Positions 16,371 to 25,062 of a stretch of 64,000 nucleotides of DNA are shown one piece after another (within the stretch, counting starts at the first letter, position 1; each line of letters starts with the position of its first letter). The notes beneath the pieces are model-generated. The model saw only the letters and a program-made list of their open reading frames with translations. It was not told where the DNA came from and ran no database searches. The translations under genes and the position numbers were made by a program. Source of the stretch: Olivibacter sp. XZL3 (GTDB lineage: Bacteria; Bacteroidota; Bacteroidia; Sphingobacteriales; Sphingobacteriaceae). The DNA is taken from contig NZ_SBJH01000059.1 of NCBI RefSeq assembly GCF_004368405.1, positions 62,001 through 126,000 of the forward strand, in the 5' to 3' direction.

Positions 16371-19300
16371 TCAAAATGTGACGGAAACGCCTAGGTTATA
16401 AACTTTGTTAGCCGGATACGAGGTGGCAGCAGTACTTTCCGGATCGAAATCTTCCACGCCGGTAAACGTTAACAGGTTTAAACCGGAGAGGTAGACCTGA
16501 ACAGCTTTCGCCGAGATCTTACTGCAGATGGAGGATGGCAGGTTGTAGCCAAGCTGCACGCTCTTTAATCGCAGGTAGTCGGTCTTCTGTAGCCAATAGG
16601 TGTTGCTGTTACTTCTCCAATACTCGTTGTATCTGTTCCAGGTGCGCGGTTTTTCTGCATCGGGATTTTCGGGTGTCCAGCGTCCTGCTGCATTTCTGGC
16701 CAAATAGTTTCCAATTTGCCCTTGCATCTCGTAGTAGTCGTTACGTACGGCTCCCAATGCCCATTGAAAGAAAAGGGAGGCATATAGGCCTTTCCATGAT
16801 AAATCGGCGTTGAATCCGCCTATATGGGTCGGTAAGGAGGTTTTATCTATGCGAATGCGGTCGAGTGCGTTAATCTCGTTATCGCCGTTGACGTCTTCAA
16901 AAATAATATCACCAGGCCGTGCTCCTGCCCAATGCGGGTAGTTTTCCAGGGCTGCCTCATCCCGGAAGATGCCAATGGCATTATAATAAAGTCCGGTATT
17001 CATCGGCCGGCCGGTTGATTGTTGATAACTTGGTACGCCCGGTGTTTCGTCCCAGAAACGTATCTTGTTCTTGTTGAGGGATACATTGGCTGAAAGCGTG
17101 TATTTGAAGTCGCCACTGCCTCCATTGTATCCTACTTGGAACTCAGCTCCTTTGTTGATGACTTCCCCGATATTTTCGTCGGGCAGGGTTAAGCCGGTGG
17201 AGCCGGGAACCGATGCATTTCTTTCCCATAGGATGTCGGTCCGCAGGTTATAAAAGTATTCGGCCGATAGAACGAATTTACTATTGAAAAGATGGAGGTC
17301 CAACCCAAGGTTTGTTTGGTTGGCCACTTCCCAGGTGACACCCGGATTGGCTATTCGCGCCTCGTACAGTATTTTAGAAACTTCGCTTTCATTGAATACG
17401 TAGATATCAGCCGCACCTGTAGCATAGGCATAACTGCTTAGGAACTGATAGGGGTCAATGCGATCGTTTCCGGTTTTTCCCCAGGAACCTCTTAATTTGA
17501 AGTCGTTGATATAGGGCAGCAGCGGCTTCCAGAAGGGCTCTTCAGAGACTCTCCAGCCACCGGATACGCCGGGGAAAAAGCCAAAACGGCTTTCTTTTGG
17601 AAAGATATAGGAGCCATCATATCGCCACACAAACTCCAATAGGTACCGGTCTTTAAAATTGTAGTTGGCTCGTCCGAAATAATTTAATCGGGCTTCGGTA
17701 CTGGCGGAACCACCGTTGTTCTTGTCGATGTCTCCGCCTGCAAAAAGCTGGTCAATTGCCGTGGAGACATAGTTCTTACGGAACGCATTAAAGGCCATCA
17801 AGTTGCCATCCATCCGTTCAACACCAGCCATGAAATTGAACTTATGGTGGTTGGCTAAACTGAAGTCGTACTTGGCCAGGGCGTTCAATGTTACCAGCCG
17901 AGATTCTTCTATCTCTTGGGTGAGTTCGGCATTGGAATAGCCTCTTTGTACACGACTCAGCACCGGGCTGCCGTCTTCCAGAAGCGATGTGCGGTCCCAG
18001 GCATAGAGGTACCAAGGGGTTTTCCAAAGCTTATCATTCTGGGTGCTTTTGTCTAATGCCGCATTTCCACTGATGGATAAGCCTTGTACCCAGGGGACTT
18101 GAACGTCTATAGTGGCCCGCGTTTCCAACACGGTTGTTTTGTTTCTATCATAGCCCGTCTGATTGGTGGTAATGACGACGGGATTGCCGCTGTCTCCATT
18201 ATCGGCGGCTTCGCCATGTGGCCAGAACGCGGGCATGTTGGGTTTGGAGGCGCGTAGCCGATCCCAGATTGTCGAACTCGACTCGGTCGGATAATCGCGG
18301 TATACTTCCCTCGCGGCTACATTAACACCGTACTTTACATATTTGGATAGATCGCCATCCAGGTTGAGGCGGATGTTGTGTTGCTTATAGGAGGTGGCGC
18401 TGTTATTATAGATGGCATCTTGAAAGCGGGTGCCTGCCGAAATATAGTAGCGCAGGTTTTCCTGTCCGCCCGAAATGTTGAGGTCGGCATTACGCTGGCT
18501 GGCCCAATCCTTTAGGGTCACATCGTACCAATTGGTGTTGGGAAAGCGTAAAGGGTCGGATCCGTCCTGATATTTCTGGATATCCTCATTGGAATATATA
18601 GGCGCTGCCCCCTCATACGCTAGGATTTCATTGAGCAGTTGCGCGTAGGTAGCCGCGTCGGCTGCCCGCGGAATGACGGTAGGAGCGCTTTTCGCCTCAT
18701 TGTAACTAAACTGTATCTGGGTATGGCCTGCACTGCCCTTCTTGGTGGTAACCATAATAACACCGTTCGCGGCCCGCGCACCATAAATGGCAGCCGAAGC
18801 ATCTTTCAATACGGTGATGCTTTCGATATCCTGGGGGTTCAAGCGTTCCCATTCCCGGTTGGGAATGCCGTCCACAACAACCAAAGGGGCATTGTTCCCC
18901 AAGGTATTTGCTCCTCTGATGGTAATGTTTGAACTGCTCCCGGGCTCTCCCGACGGTGTCAACGCTACTAAACCGGGAATTCTGCCGGCTATTCCATCGG
19001 AGGGGTTCGTTGCGGGGGCTGCTGTTATTTTTTCGCCCTTCAAGGTGCTTACCGATCCGGTGATGTTCTCTTTCTTTTGTGTTCCGTAACCCACTACGAT
19101 CACTTCTTCCAAATCTCCAAAAGCTTCTTTCATGGTGAAGTTTAGCGTTATCGCTTGGCCTTCGTCCACACGTATTTCGCTTTTCCGATCCGGGGTATAG
19201 GAGATAAAATTCGCCTCGACGGTATAAATGCCCGGCGGTACGGCGATGTCAAAGTTCCCGTCTTTGTCTGTACTGGTGCTGCGGGCTGCTTCTACTACTT

Positions 19301-19718
19301 TAACGCTTGCTCCTGCCAGCGGCGCGCCTTTATCGTCCGATACCTTGCCGCGGATGCGCCCGGCCTGTTGTACGCGGGAGAGGATGATGGCACCGGCTTT
19401 TTCGGTGTACGCGATCTTTGTTGGTGCAAGCAGACTTTGCAGTACTTGCGCTAGTGTTTCATTTTCAAAGTTTTTATGCTCAATCGTTATTTTCTCAATT
19501 CCCAATTCCTGTGTAAATCCGAAATCGATATTCGTTTTAGCCTTTAGATCAAGGATTACTTGATGAAGGTTGGTTCGCGTATAAGTCGCTGTTACCCTTT
19601 TCTCCAATGCTTGTGCATGCACAGGAGCGGCTTTTAGTGCGGGCATTGCAAGGGCGACTAGTGCATAAAGTAGGGTTGTGATTTTCATATACCACCGCCA
19701 ATACGGTAAAATTTTCAT
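16371..19718 (-). CDS. SusC/RagA TonB-dependent transporter with STN signalling domain
   Basis: The 1115-residue protein has a signal peptide (roughly 11-35), an STN secretin/TonB short N-terminal domain at about 42-113, a carboxypeptidase-D regulatory-like domain at 121-197, a TonB-box-like 'EEVIVVGYG' at 204-212, a plug ending 'YGARAANGVIMVTTKKG', and a barrel. The STN domain is the part that signals to a FecR anti-sigma factor, matching the fecR and ECF sigma genes just upstream. The start could be 19718 or ATG at 19688 (residue 11), which gives a better signal peptide. It imports its ligand through the outer membrane with SusD. Confidence 0.95.
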   Translation of the reverse strand: MKILPYWRWYMKITTLLYALVALAMPALKAAPVHAQALEKRVTATYTRTNLHQVILDLKAKTNIDFGFTQELGIEKITIEHKNFENETLAQVLQSLLAPTKIAYTEKAGAIILSRVQQAGRIRGKVSDDKGAPLAGASVKVVEAARSTSTDKDGNFDIAVPPGIYTVEANFISYTPDRKSEIRVDEGQAITLNFTMKEAFGDLEEVIVVGYGTQKKENITGSVSTLKGEKITAAPATNPSDGIAGRIPGLVALTPSGEPGSSSNITIRGANTLGNNAPLVVVDGIPNREWERLNPQDIESITVLKDASAAIYGARAANGVIMVTTKKGSAGHTQIQFSYNEAKSAPTVIPRAADAATYAQLLNEILAYEGAAPIYSNEDIQKYQDGSDPLRFPNTNWYDVTLKDWASQRNADLNISGGQENLRYYISAGTRFQDAIYNNSATSYKQHNIRLNLDGDLSKYVKYGVNVAAREVYRDYPTESSSTIWDRLRASKPNMPAFWPHGEAADNGDSGNPVVITTNQTGYDRNKTTVLETRATIDVQVPWVQGLSISGNAALDKSTQNDKLWKTPWYLYAWDRTSLLEDGSPVLSRVQRGYSNAELTQEIEESRLVTLNALAKYDFSLANHHKFNFMAGVERMDGNLMAFNAFRKNYVSTAIDQLFAGGDIDKNNGGSASTEARLNYFGRANYNFKDRYLLEFVWRYDGSYIFPKESRFGFFPGVSGGWRVSEEPFWKPLLPYINDFKLRGSWGKTGNDRIDPYQFLSSYAYATGAADIYVFNESEVSKILYEARIANPGVTWEVANQTNLGLDLHLFNSKFVLSAEYFYNLRTDILWERNASVPGSTGLTLPDENIGEVINKGAEFQVGYNGGSGDFKYTLSANVSLNKNKIRFWDETPGVPSYQQSTGRPMNTGLYYNAIGIFRDEAALENYPHWAGARPGDIIFEDVNGDNEINALDRIRIDKTSLPTHIGGFNADLSWKGLYASLFFQWALGAVRNDYYEMQGQIGNYLARNAAGRWTPENPDAEKPRTWNRYNEYWRSNSNTYWLQKTDYLRLKSVQLGYNLPSSICSKISAKAVQVYLSGLNLLTFTGVEDFDPESTAATSYPANKVYNLGVSVTF

Positions 19719-19808
19719 TATATAAGCACGGTTGTTAAAACACCTGGATGTATACTTTTTTTGTTTACATTTGGTGTGTTGGTGAATTGTTTGATTTGCT
19801 AACTCGAT

Positions 19809-19875
19809 AAGTAGCCATAAGGGTCCAAGCTATAGGCTACTTGCTGGATACAAGTGTCACGCTGCGTGGCACTTG
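19809..19875. promoter_or_regulatory. Two inverted repeats between fecR and susC
   Basis: An 8-bp inverted repeat (AAGTAGCC 19809-19816, GGCTACTT 19835-19842, 18-base spacer) is followed by an 11-bp hairpin (19851-19861 with 19865-19875, loop CTG, one G-T pair) that ends 13 bases before the fecR stop. On the transcribed (- strand) side the hairpin is not followed by a T-tract, so it is more likely a processing or stability element separating fecR from susC messages, or part of the ECF-dependent susC promoter region, than a terminator. Confidence 0.4.
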
Positions 19876-19888
19876 TTGTCTTTTGTTC

Positions 19889-20848
19889 TTAATAAATATG
19901 GATACGGTTTCCCTCCTTTCTATAACGTTTGTTAATCATTTCACACAGCTGTTCCATGGCCTGGTCGACCGTGCGGGTTGTGCGGATGGTAAAATGGTAA
20001 TGATTTTGCCGCACTTTTAGGTCCTTGCTTAGGAGATGTACACCATAGGTATTATAATAGGCTTGTGCCAGCTCGTCAAAATTCGCTCCGTCCAATACCA
20101 CCGTGCCGTTCCTCCATGAAGAGCGTACATCGGATGGAACCGTGGATAAACTAGCGGTACTGCTTTTCTTGTCGTAAACCAAATGATCCCTTCCATTTAG
20201 TAAGCCGAGCACCTCCGCCGGATTGGATACCCGCACCTGGCCCGATTCAACAGTTATACTGATATGGTCGATTGCCTCGTAATCTTGTATATTGAAGGTG
20301 GTGCCGAGGACTTGGATAGCTAGTTGTCCGACGTGTACGTTGAAGGGAAGTTGAGGGTTTTTTCGAACCTCAAAATAGGCCTCGCCCATCAGTGTTATGT
20401 CGCGGTTTGCATGATTGAAGTCTGGCGGAATGGTTAAGATGGAGTTGGCATTGAGGTATACCACCGAGCTGTCGGGGAGGGTCACCTGTTTTACTTCCCG
20501 CACGCCTGTGCTGACCGAGTGGGAGCGCATAAGTGGATCCTCGTCTTTAGGGTTGCCGGCACCGTACCGGTATAGCATTCCGATTGCCGATATAAGGAAC
20601 AGCATCACAGCAGCTGCAGATATCCATTTATACGGGCGCCATCGTTTAATGGGAATGGTCGACTGCAATGCGCGCCGAACAAGCTGTTCTTGGAAGGCCT
20701 TGTGGTCGATAGCATCGGCGAAATGATCCATTTCCGTGCCTTCCTGAAGAAGCGATTCGTACCAACGCTCCACCACATAGCGCTCGGCTGCCGAGGCGGT
20801 TCCCGCCTCGTACTTTTTTATCAAGTGTTTGAGATGTTCTTGGTCCAC
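19889..20848 (-). CDS. FecR-family anti-sigma factor
   Basis: The 319-residue protein has an N-terminal cytoplasmic part with a 'LIKKYEAGTASAAERYVVER' segment that binds the sigma factor, a membrane helix at about 74-93, the periplasmic FecR domain ('KQVTLPDSSVVYLNANS', 'GEAYFEVRKNPQLPFNVHVG') and the C-terminal DUF4974-like domain. It relays the ligand-bound state of the STN domain of the SusC protein to the ECF sigma factor. It follows the sigma gene by 72 bases and precedes susC by about 170. Confidence 0.95.
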   Translation of the reverse strand: MDQEHLKHLIKKYEAGTASAAERYVVERWYESLLQEGTEMDHFADAIDHKAFQEQLVRRALQSTIPIKRWRPYKWISAAAVMLFLISAIGMLYRYGAGNPKDEDPLMRSHSVSTGVREVKQVTLPDSSVVYLNANSILTIPPDFNHANRDITLMGEAYFEVRKNPQLPFNVHVGQLAIQVLGTTFNIQDYEAIDHISITVESGQVRVSNPAEVLGLLNGRDHLVYDKKSSTASLSTVPSDVRSSWRNGTVVLDGANFDELAQAYYNTYGVHLLSKDLKVRQNHYHFTIRTTRTVDQAMEQLCEMINKRYRKEGNRIHIY

Positions 20849-20920
20849 TATCTTGTCTTTTTACATGATAGTAGATACCTGAGAGGCGGGAAAGTATATA
20901 AAATAAATGATACGGAATGG

Positions 20921-21529
20921 TTAATTTTCTGTTAACAGCGAAACTAACAGCAAGGCTAAGGGATATCCAATATCCGGATGTCGGGCCAAAAGCGCTACCT
21001 TAATTCTTCTTTTAAGTTCGGTATGGTAACTCTTTATGGTCTGTTCTGCCAGCCCCAGTGCTTCGGCTATTTCACGGAGGGAGTAATCTTCGTTGCGGAG
21101 AACGAATATACGTTGCATGTTGGCGGGCAGTTGATGTACGATTTCGGTAAGTGATTGTTCGAGCTCCGTTACGGTAAGTATATCGGCAATCGATTCCTGC
21201 ATTTGGTTGATGTGCAGTAATAATTGCTGCGTGGCTTTTTCATGTAAGGTAGAACGGGACACCTCGCGCAGAAAGCGGTTCCGTAACATCGTATTCAGGT
21301 AAGCTTCCAGCGAAGTGGCAACGTTTAGTTGGCCGGCACGCTCCCAAAGTGTTACCAAGACATCCTGCACGAGATCTTTGGCCATATCCACATCTTTGGT
21401 AAGCCGGACGGCCTTCCGAAGCAACTTGGGCGAATAGTGTTCCACTATTGATTCGAAAGCCCGAGCATCACCTGTTGCCAGTCCTTTTAGCAGGGCAAAC
21501 TCCTCTCTTTTTTCGGACATTCTTTCCAT
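20921..21529 (-). CDS. ECF-type RNA polymerase sigma-70 factor
   Basis: The protein has region 2 ('FESIVEHYSPKLLRKAVRLT', 'KDLVQDVLVTLW') and region 4 with a helix-turn-helix ('IFVLRNEDYSLREIAEALGL', 'TIKSYHTELKRR'), without region 3, as in ECF factors of Bacteroidota SusCD loci. I start it at ATG 21529 (202 residues); ATG 21520 is also possible. The frame extends to a TTG at 21571 but that would overlap the predicted promoter. It is freed by the FecR protein to transcribe the adjacent susC operon. Confidence 0.9.
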   Translation of the reverse strand: MERMSEKREEFALLKGLATGDARAFESIVEHYSPKLLRKAVRLTKDVDMAKDLVQDVLVTLWERAGQLNVATSLEAYLNTMLRNRFLREVSRSTLHEKATQQLLLHINQMQESIADILTVTELEQSLTEIVHQLPANMQRIFVLRNEDYSLREIAEALGLAEQTIKSYHTELKRRIKVALLARHPDIGYPLALLLVSLLTEN

Positions 21530-21536
21530 CGAACGC

Positions 21537-21570
21537 CAAAAATATTTAAAGGGAAGTAATAAACTGAACA
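21537..21570 (-). promoter_or_regulatory. Predicted Bacteroidota housekeeping promoter of the ECF sigma gene
   Basis: On the - strand a -7 box TATTTTTG (21544-21537) matches TAnnTTTG. A TTTG lies 23 bases upstream, at the long end of accepted spacing. The transcript would start within a few bases of ATG 21529, giving a nearly leaderless message. Confidence 0.45.
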
Positions 21571-21639
21571 AACGTCATTATGAATACGTTAAATTTTCGT
21601 TGTGATCCGTTCCTGCCCGATAACGGTTGAGAAATGAGC

Positions 21640-22416
21640 TTATTTATAAAGCTCCGCGATTTCCTCGTCAACTATCCACCGGTTGTAGCGCCTGATTTCA
21701 TCGAACTGTCCATGAAAATGCCATAGAATAATATCCTCGTGGCTACCAGGGTTTCTCCAAGCCATGCCCATAGCGGTTACATTGTAATCGTCATCGCCGT
21801 CCCAAGGCCGCCAATCCGGTATATAAGATTCGGTCAGTATTTTTTTATTGTTGACAAAGATTTCGATTTGTTCGTTTTCATCCGACCAACGAACAACCAC
21901 ATGATACCACTCGTTGGGCTGTATTACTGGTTTTGTTCGGAGTGCCGAATAATCCAAATAGCCCTCATCGTCCCGAGCATAGCCCCATTTGTAACTGCAC
22001 CAGGTAACGATTTCACCTGTAGGGGCAATAGCCAATTGGTATTCGCCGAAGTTGATATACTGGTACGTGTTGTTAAAAAGCATACCGGTCTCTTCGAAGT
22101 CGCGGACCTTCACCCAAAACGATAGCGATCCTACAGCATCGCTAAAGCCGGCGTTCAGTTCCATGTAATTGTTGGTTAAGCAAAGCGCAGATTGAGGATT
22201 GCCGTGACGATCGTTCTCAAAGCTTGCGCCGTGCGTATCAAATGAGGTCTGACTCACTTGGTCAACGCTGTTGCCCGAAAAAGGAAAGTAATATACTAAG
22301 CCTTGATCAAGGTTTATATTAGGGGTAATTGATTCCGATCTATCGCAGGACGAAAGGAGCAGTCCCCATAATATAAAGCTCAGCATGAATGAGCTTGGAT
22401 AACTAAATATTTTCAT
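21640..22416 (-). CDS. LamG-like (concanavalin-A fold) lipoprotein
   Basis: The 258-residue protein has a lipoprotein signal 'LLLSSCDRS' (Cys24) and a LamG/laminin-G-3-type beta-sandwich: 'GLVYYFPFSGNSVDQVSQ', 'LSFWVKVRDFEETGMLF', 'NEWYHVVVRWSDENEQIEIF', and the closing 'QFDEIRRYNRWIVDEEIAEL'. Such domains bind glycans or proteins at the cell surface. It is transcribed toward the sigma gene but 110 bases separate them, so co-transcription is uncertain. No catalytic residues are seen. Confidence 0.85.
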   Translation of the reverse strand: MKIFSYPSSFMLSFILWGLLLSSCDRSESITPNINLDQGLVYYFPFSGNSVDQVSQTSFDTHGASFENDRHGNPQSALCLTNNYMELNAGFSDAVGSLSFWVKVRDFEETGMLFNNTYQYINFGEYQLAIAPTGEIVTWCSYKWGYARDDEGYLDYSALRTKPVIQPNEWYHVVVRWSDENEQIEIFVNNKKILTESYIPDWRPWDGDDDYNVTAMGMAWRNPGSHEDIILWHFHGQFDEIRRYNRWIVDEEIAELYK

Positions 22417-22570
22417 TATTGTAATGTTTTAGTAGCTGACGGCCATTTAGATAATAGGATCAAAGTTAGGGAAACGGTCTTTCGATTAGCATCGCTTTTG
22501 GTTTATGTGTTTGATATTGTGTTTTTTTGGGCTTTTGTTTCCTGTATTTTCATAGCTTTACACATTTGGT

Positions 22571-22712
22571 TGCCGGTTGGCAGTTGTCGGTTATCGGTTG
22601 TTAGTTATCAGTTGCCGGTTGTGAGAGTAGTAGCCGTGGCAGGAGCAGTAGCACGTTTACGCCATGGTCACTTACAGTCGTCACCCTGAGCAAAGCCGAA
22701 GGGTCTGTATGG
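22571..22712 (-). repeat. Composite intergenic repeat, copy 1 (inverted)
   Basis: This is the reverse complement of the element seen three times at 32588-33304. It has a block of degenerate 7- to 10-base words (GGCAGTTGTCGG, ATCAGTTGCCGG) followed by a module containing ACCCTGAGCAAAGCCGAAGG, which carries a short ACCCT/AGGGT inverted repeat. The 417-base gap 22417-22833 holds nothing else recognisable. Confidence 0.7.
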
Positions 22713-22833
22713 ATGTATAGGTTCGGATACTTTGATTCGAATCAGTTGAGATTATCGGGAATATAAAAATTTGATAAGCGGCTATAGCCGAGCTCTTCCT
22801 CCCGGGAAGGATCATACTGGGAGGCCTTGTGAT

Positions 22834-23100
22834 TTACTTTACATCGGCGTTTTCACGACCGACGGTGTGTTTCTGTTTCGCTTTCATAATTTGTACAAAT
22901 TTAAGTTCCAGCATATCCGCTACGTTATGCGAGGTAAGGGGCTGCGAATCGTAGGTTTCTAAACTGTTAAGTTCAATTTCTTTGGTTAAGGGATTCTCGG
23001 TTATAACGTAGACATCGTTTATCTGAATATACCTAATGTCACCTTTTTGATGAATGCTTGCATTCAAAAGCTTAGCAAGAGATAATAGCCTGATTTTCAT
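22834..23100 (-). CDS. Hypothetical small protein (88 residues)
   Basis: From ATG 23100 the protein begins 'MKIRLLSLAKLLNASIHQKG', which reads like a DNA-binding helix pair, followed by a short beta-rich section ('IRYIQINDVYVITENPL') and a lysine-rich tail. I do not recognise the family. The frame is open to 23139, but that region holds a palindrome likely to be regulatory. It lies alone between repeats and a predicted sRNA. A small DNA-binding or antitoxin-like protein is possible; confidence is limited. Confidence 0.4.
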   Translation of the reverse strand: MKIRLLSLAKLLNASIHQKGDIRYIQINDVYVITENPLTKEIELNSLETYDSQPLTSHNVADMLELKFVQIMKAKQKHTVGRENADVK

Positions 23101-23123
23101 GCAATAAACATACGAATTTTTTG

Positions 23124-23139
23124 ATGCAATCGGTTGCAT
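23124..23139. promoter_or_regulatory. Palindromic operator-like site ATGCAATCGGTTGCAT
   Basis: A perfect 6+4+6 inverted repeat (ATGCAA/TTGCAT) lies 24 bases upstream of the 88-residue gene. A second perfect palindrome, TGAATGCTTGCATTCA (23051-23066), sits inside the gene about 60 bases away and shares the ATGC/GCAT half-site. The pair suggests autoregulation. Confidence 0.4.
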
Positions 23140-23215
23140 TAATTTAAAATTTAATTATTAAATTGTTGTGTTCGAACTAAACTGGCATTTTGTCTATGGA
23201 ACAGGAAATAGGATT

Positions 23216-23280
23216 AAAACGAAAACGCCCAGCTTTTGGGGATGCTGGACGTTTTTCTATTTTTAATCAACCTAAACCTT
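23216..23280 (-). ncRNA. Predicted sigma-54-driven small RNA, copy 1
   Basis: The predicted RNA of about 65 nt starts with GGTTTAGGTTGATTAAAAA and ends in a hairpin (arms 23244-23256 and 23221-23233, loop ATCCCCAAAA) followed by T-rich sequence. It is nearly identical to copies 2 and 3; the arm has one C-A mismatch near the base. It begins 12-13 bases after a -24/-12 element and lies 80 bases downstream of susD2 on the same strand, so it could also be read as a 3' terminator of that operon. Confidence 0.55.
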
Positions 23281-23292
23281 GTACAAAGATAA

Positions 23293-23310
23293 ACAAAGCT
23301 TATGCCAAAA
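23293..23310 (-). promoter_or_regulatory. Sigma-54-like promoter of sRNA copy 1
   Basis: On the - strand TTTTGGCATAAGCTTTGT gives GG-N10-GT (GG at 23306-23305, GT at 23294-23293), close to the sigma-54 consensus TGGCAC-N5-TTGC, with T in place of the last C. The same pattern is kept in all three copies while the bases between it and the RNA start are not. Confidence 0.5.
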
Positions 23311-23361
23311 GAGAGATCTCAATTGTAACATATTTGTTTTTTTCTTCGATTAAAAAAACGG

Positions 23362-25044
23362 TTAATAGCCTGGGTTCTGTGTTAAACTGTTATTGCCCGA
23401 AATCGCTTGCGTTGGAACCGGAAATCGCTTCAAATGATCAGACTGCGAGGCGCTATGATCCCACCAGTTTTCGCTTGTAAACATATTCCATCGAATAAGG
23501 TCTGTGCGTCTCCGCCCTTCTCCCAGAAATTCAATACTCCACTCATCAACGAAACGGTATTTGTCAAAGGTAGCCGCCTGTACCGGATTAGGGTCTGCGC
23601 CGTTCTCAAAATTGCGTTTCCTTACCGTATTGATAAGCTCTGCCGCCCCCGCGAGGTCACCACTGCGCCATTTGCATTCGGCTAACATGTAATAAACCTC
23701 GGTCAGCCGGATGACGGGGTTGTCTGCTCCCCAGCGTAAGCTGTTCTCCGCCAAGGTAGGGATAGGCACCTTCACTAAGCGGATACCGGTGTTCTCTTCG
23801 CCTTCCGACATTTTTGAGGGCACTTGAGATACTGTACTGTACTTTTTCCCCGGTCCGACTTCGGTGAAGCGGCCAACCTGATCCCGTAAAACAAGTGCTT
23901 GGTCTTTGTATTCCTGTGTTCCAACGATGATACCGCCATTGGGTTTTGTTTGCGGGCCTACTAAGAACATGCCTTCGTAACTGCCACTTCCCAAATAACG
24001 GTAAGCTTTTTTTCTTAAATCCCCTTCATCGAATTTTTCAAAGGGCGAGCCGAGTTTCCATTCGGTTTGGTAAAGCGTGGAATCCGGGCGGCGTGAGGGT
24101 GTAAGGTGCGCGCCGTTGTCTGCCGACATGTCTTGGTCGAAGTATTCGCGACTGTTATAGTGGTAGAAGTTGCTATAAAACCAGTCGTACTGCAGCTTGT
24201 TGAATTCAGAGGGAATTGACCAGATAATTTCGGGCGACTCATTGTTTCTGAAACCGTGGGGCCCGTTCCAAGTAGGGTCTAACTGATACGAACCGTATTG
24301 GCCATCAATAACCGCTTGTGCCAACTGCTGACATTCCGCATACATGGGTTTGCCGATATACGCTTCTGCATTGAAATAGAGCTGAGCCAACATGGTGGCC
24401 GCGGCCGCTTGTTTCAACTCGCCCGCCTCCCGTTGCCCGGCCTCTTTTTTAGGTAAGGCCGTCATCGCGGTTTTCAATAGCTGCTCGATGTGGTCGAATA
24501 CCTCCTGATCGGTGTTACGCGGCAAACTTTCGCCTGCTAAATCATTGAATAAGGGCATGCCTCCAAAATAGTCGAGCCCGCGCAGATAAAAGTAGGCAAC
24601 CAAGGTATTAAGCTGGTTAACATGTGCTGCCTGATCTTCAGCGGTCAGGGCAAACTTGGTGTAGTCTAACTTTTCCAGATCACTTCGCGCGTCAAGGGCG
24701 AGTGCAATACCCATTAAGGTGCCGCGCCAGGTTCCCCAGATCCATCCTTCGTCTGGTGTCCAGGTATGATAATGAAAGCGTTCATTGGTTCCGCCGTTAT
24801 ACCAGTGGGGTCCTTTGGTGGTAATGGCGAAGTTGTCGGCCGTCTGCTCCTGCAATTGCCAGCGGTCTTCACCCATATACCAACGGGCATGGGTAAATGG
24901 CCGATTGAGCGCGGCCAGAATATCTTTTTCGCTCTTGAAAAATGTTTCCGGAGTGACTTGGCTATAAAACTCTTGGTCGAGTTTCGTACAACTGCCTAAG
25001 AGTATTAAAAGCGATGATAGGGTATAGATGAATAGCTTATTCAT
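23362..25044 (-). CDS. SusD/RagB family surface lipoprotein (locus 2)
   Basis: The 560-residue protein has a lipobox 'LILLGSCTKLDQ' (Cys19), SusD N-terminal sequence and RagB C-terminal features ('VIRLTEVYYMLAECKWRSGD', 'LINTVRKRNFENGADPNPVQ', 'EFLGEGRRRTDLIRW'), and ends 'LTQNPGY'. It lies 18 bases after its SusC gene. It presents the ligand to the TonB transporter at the surface. No enzyme gene is linked, so the substrate cannot be guessed. Confidence 0.95.
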   Translation of the reverse strand: MNKLFIYTLSSLLILLGSCTKLDQEFYSQVTPETFFKSEKDILAALNRPFTHARWYMGEDRWQLQEQTADNFAITTKGPHWYNGGTNERFHYHTWTPDEGWIWGTWRGTLMGIALALDARSDLEKLDYTKFALTAEDQAAHVNQLNTLVAYFYLRGLDYFGGMPLFNDLAGESLPRNTDQEVFDHIEQLLKTAMTALPKKEAGQREAGELKQAAAATMLAQLYFNAEAYIGKPMYAECQQLAQAVIDGQYGSYQLDPTWNGPHGFRNNESPEIIWSIPSEFNKLQYDWFYSNFYHYNSREYFDQDMSADNGAHLTPSRRPDSTLYQTEWKLGSPFEKFDEGDLRKKAYRYLGSGSYEGMFLVGPQTKPNGGIIVGTQEYKDQALVLRDQVGRFTEVGPGKKYSTVSQVPSKMSEGEENTGIRLVKVPIPTLAENSLRWGADNPVIRLTEVYYMLAECKWRSGDLAGAAELINTVRKRNFENGADPNPVQAATFDKYRFVDEWSIEFLGEGRRRTDLIRWNMFTSENWWDHSASQSDHLKRFPVPTQAISGNNSLTQNPGY

Positions 25045-25062
25045 TTTTGTCGTTTTTTATAG

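Noticed and set aside
22498-22689. 63-codon + strand frame
   Set aside because: Most of it runs through the word repeat, giving a low-complexity translation.
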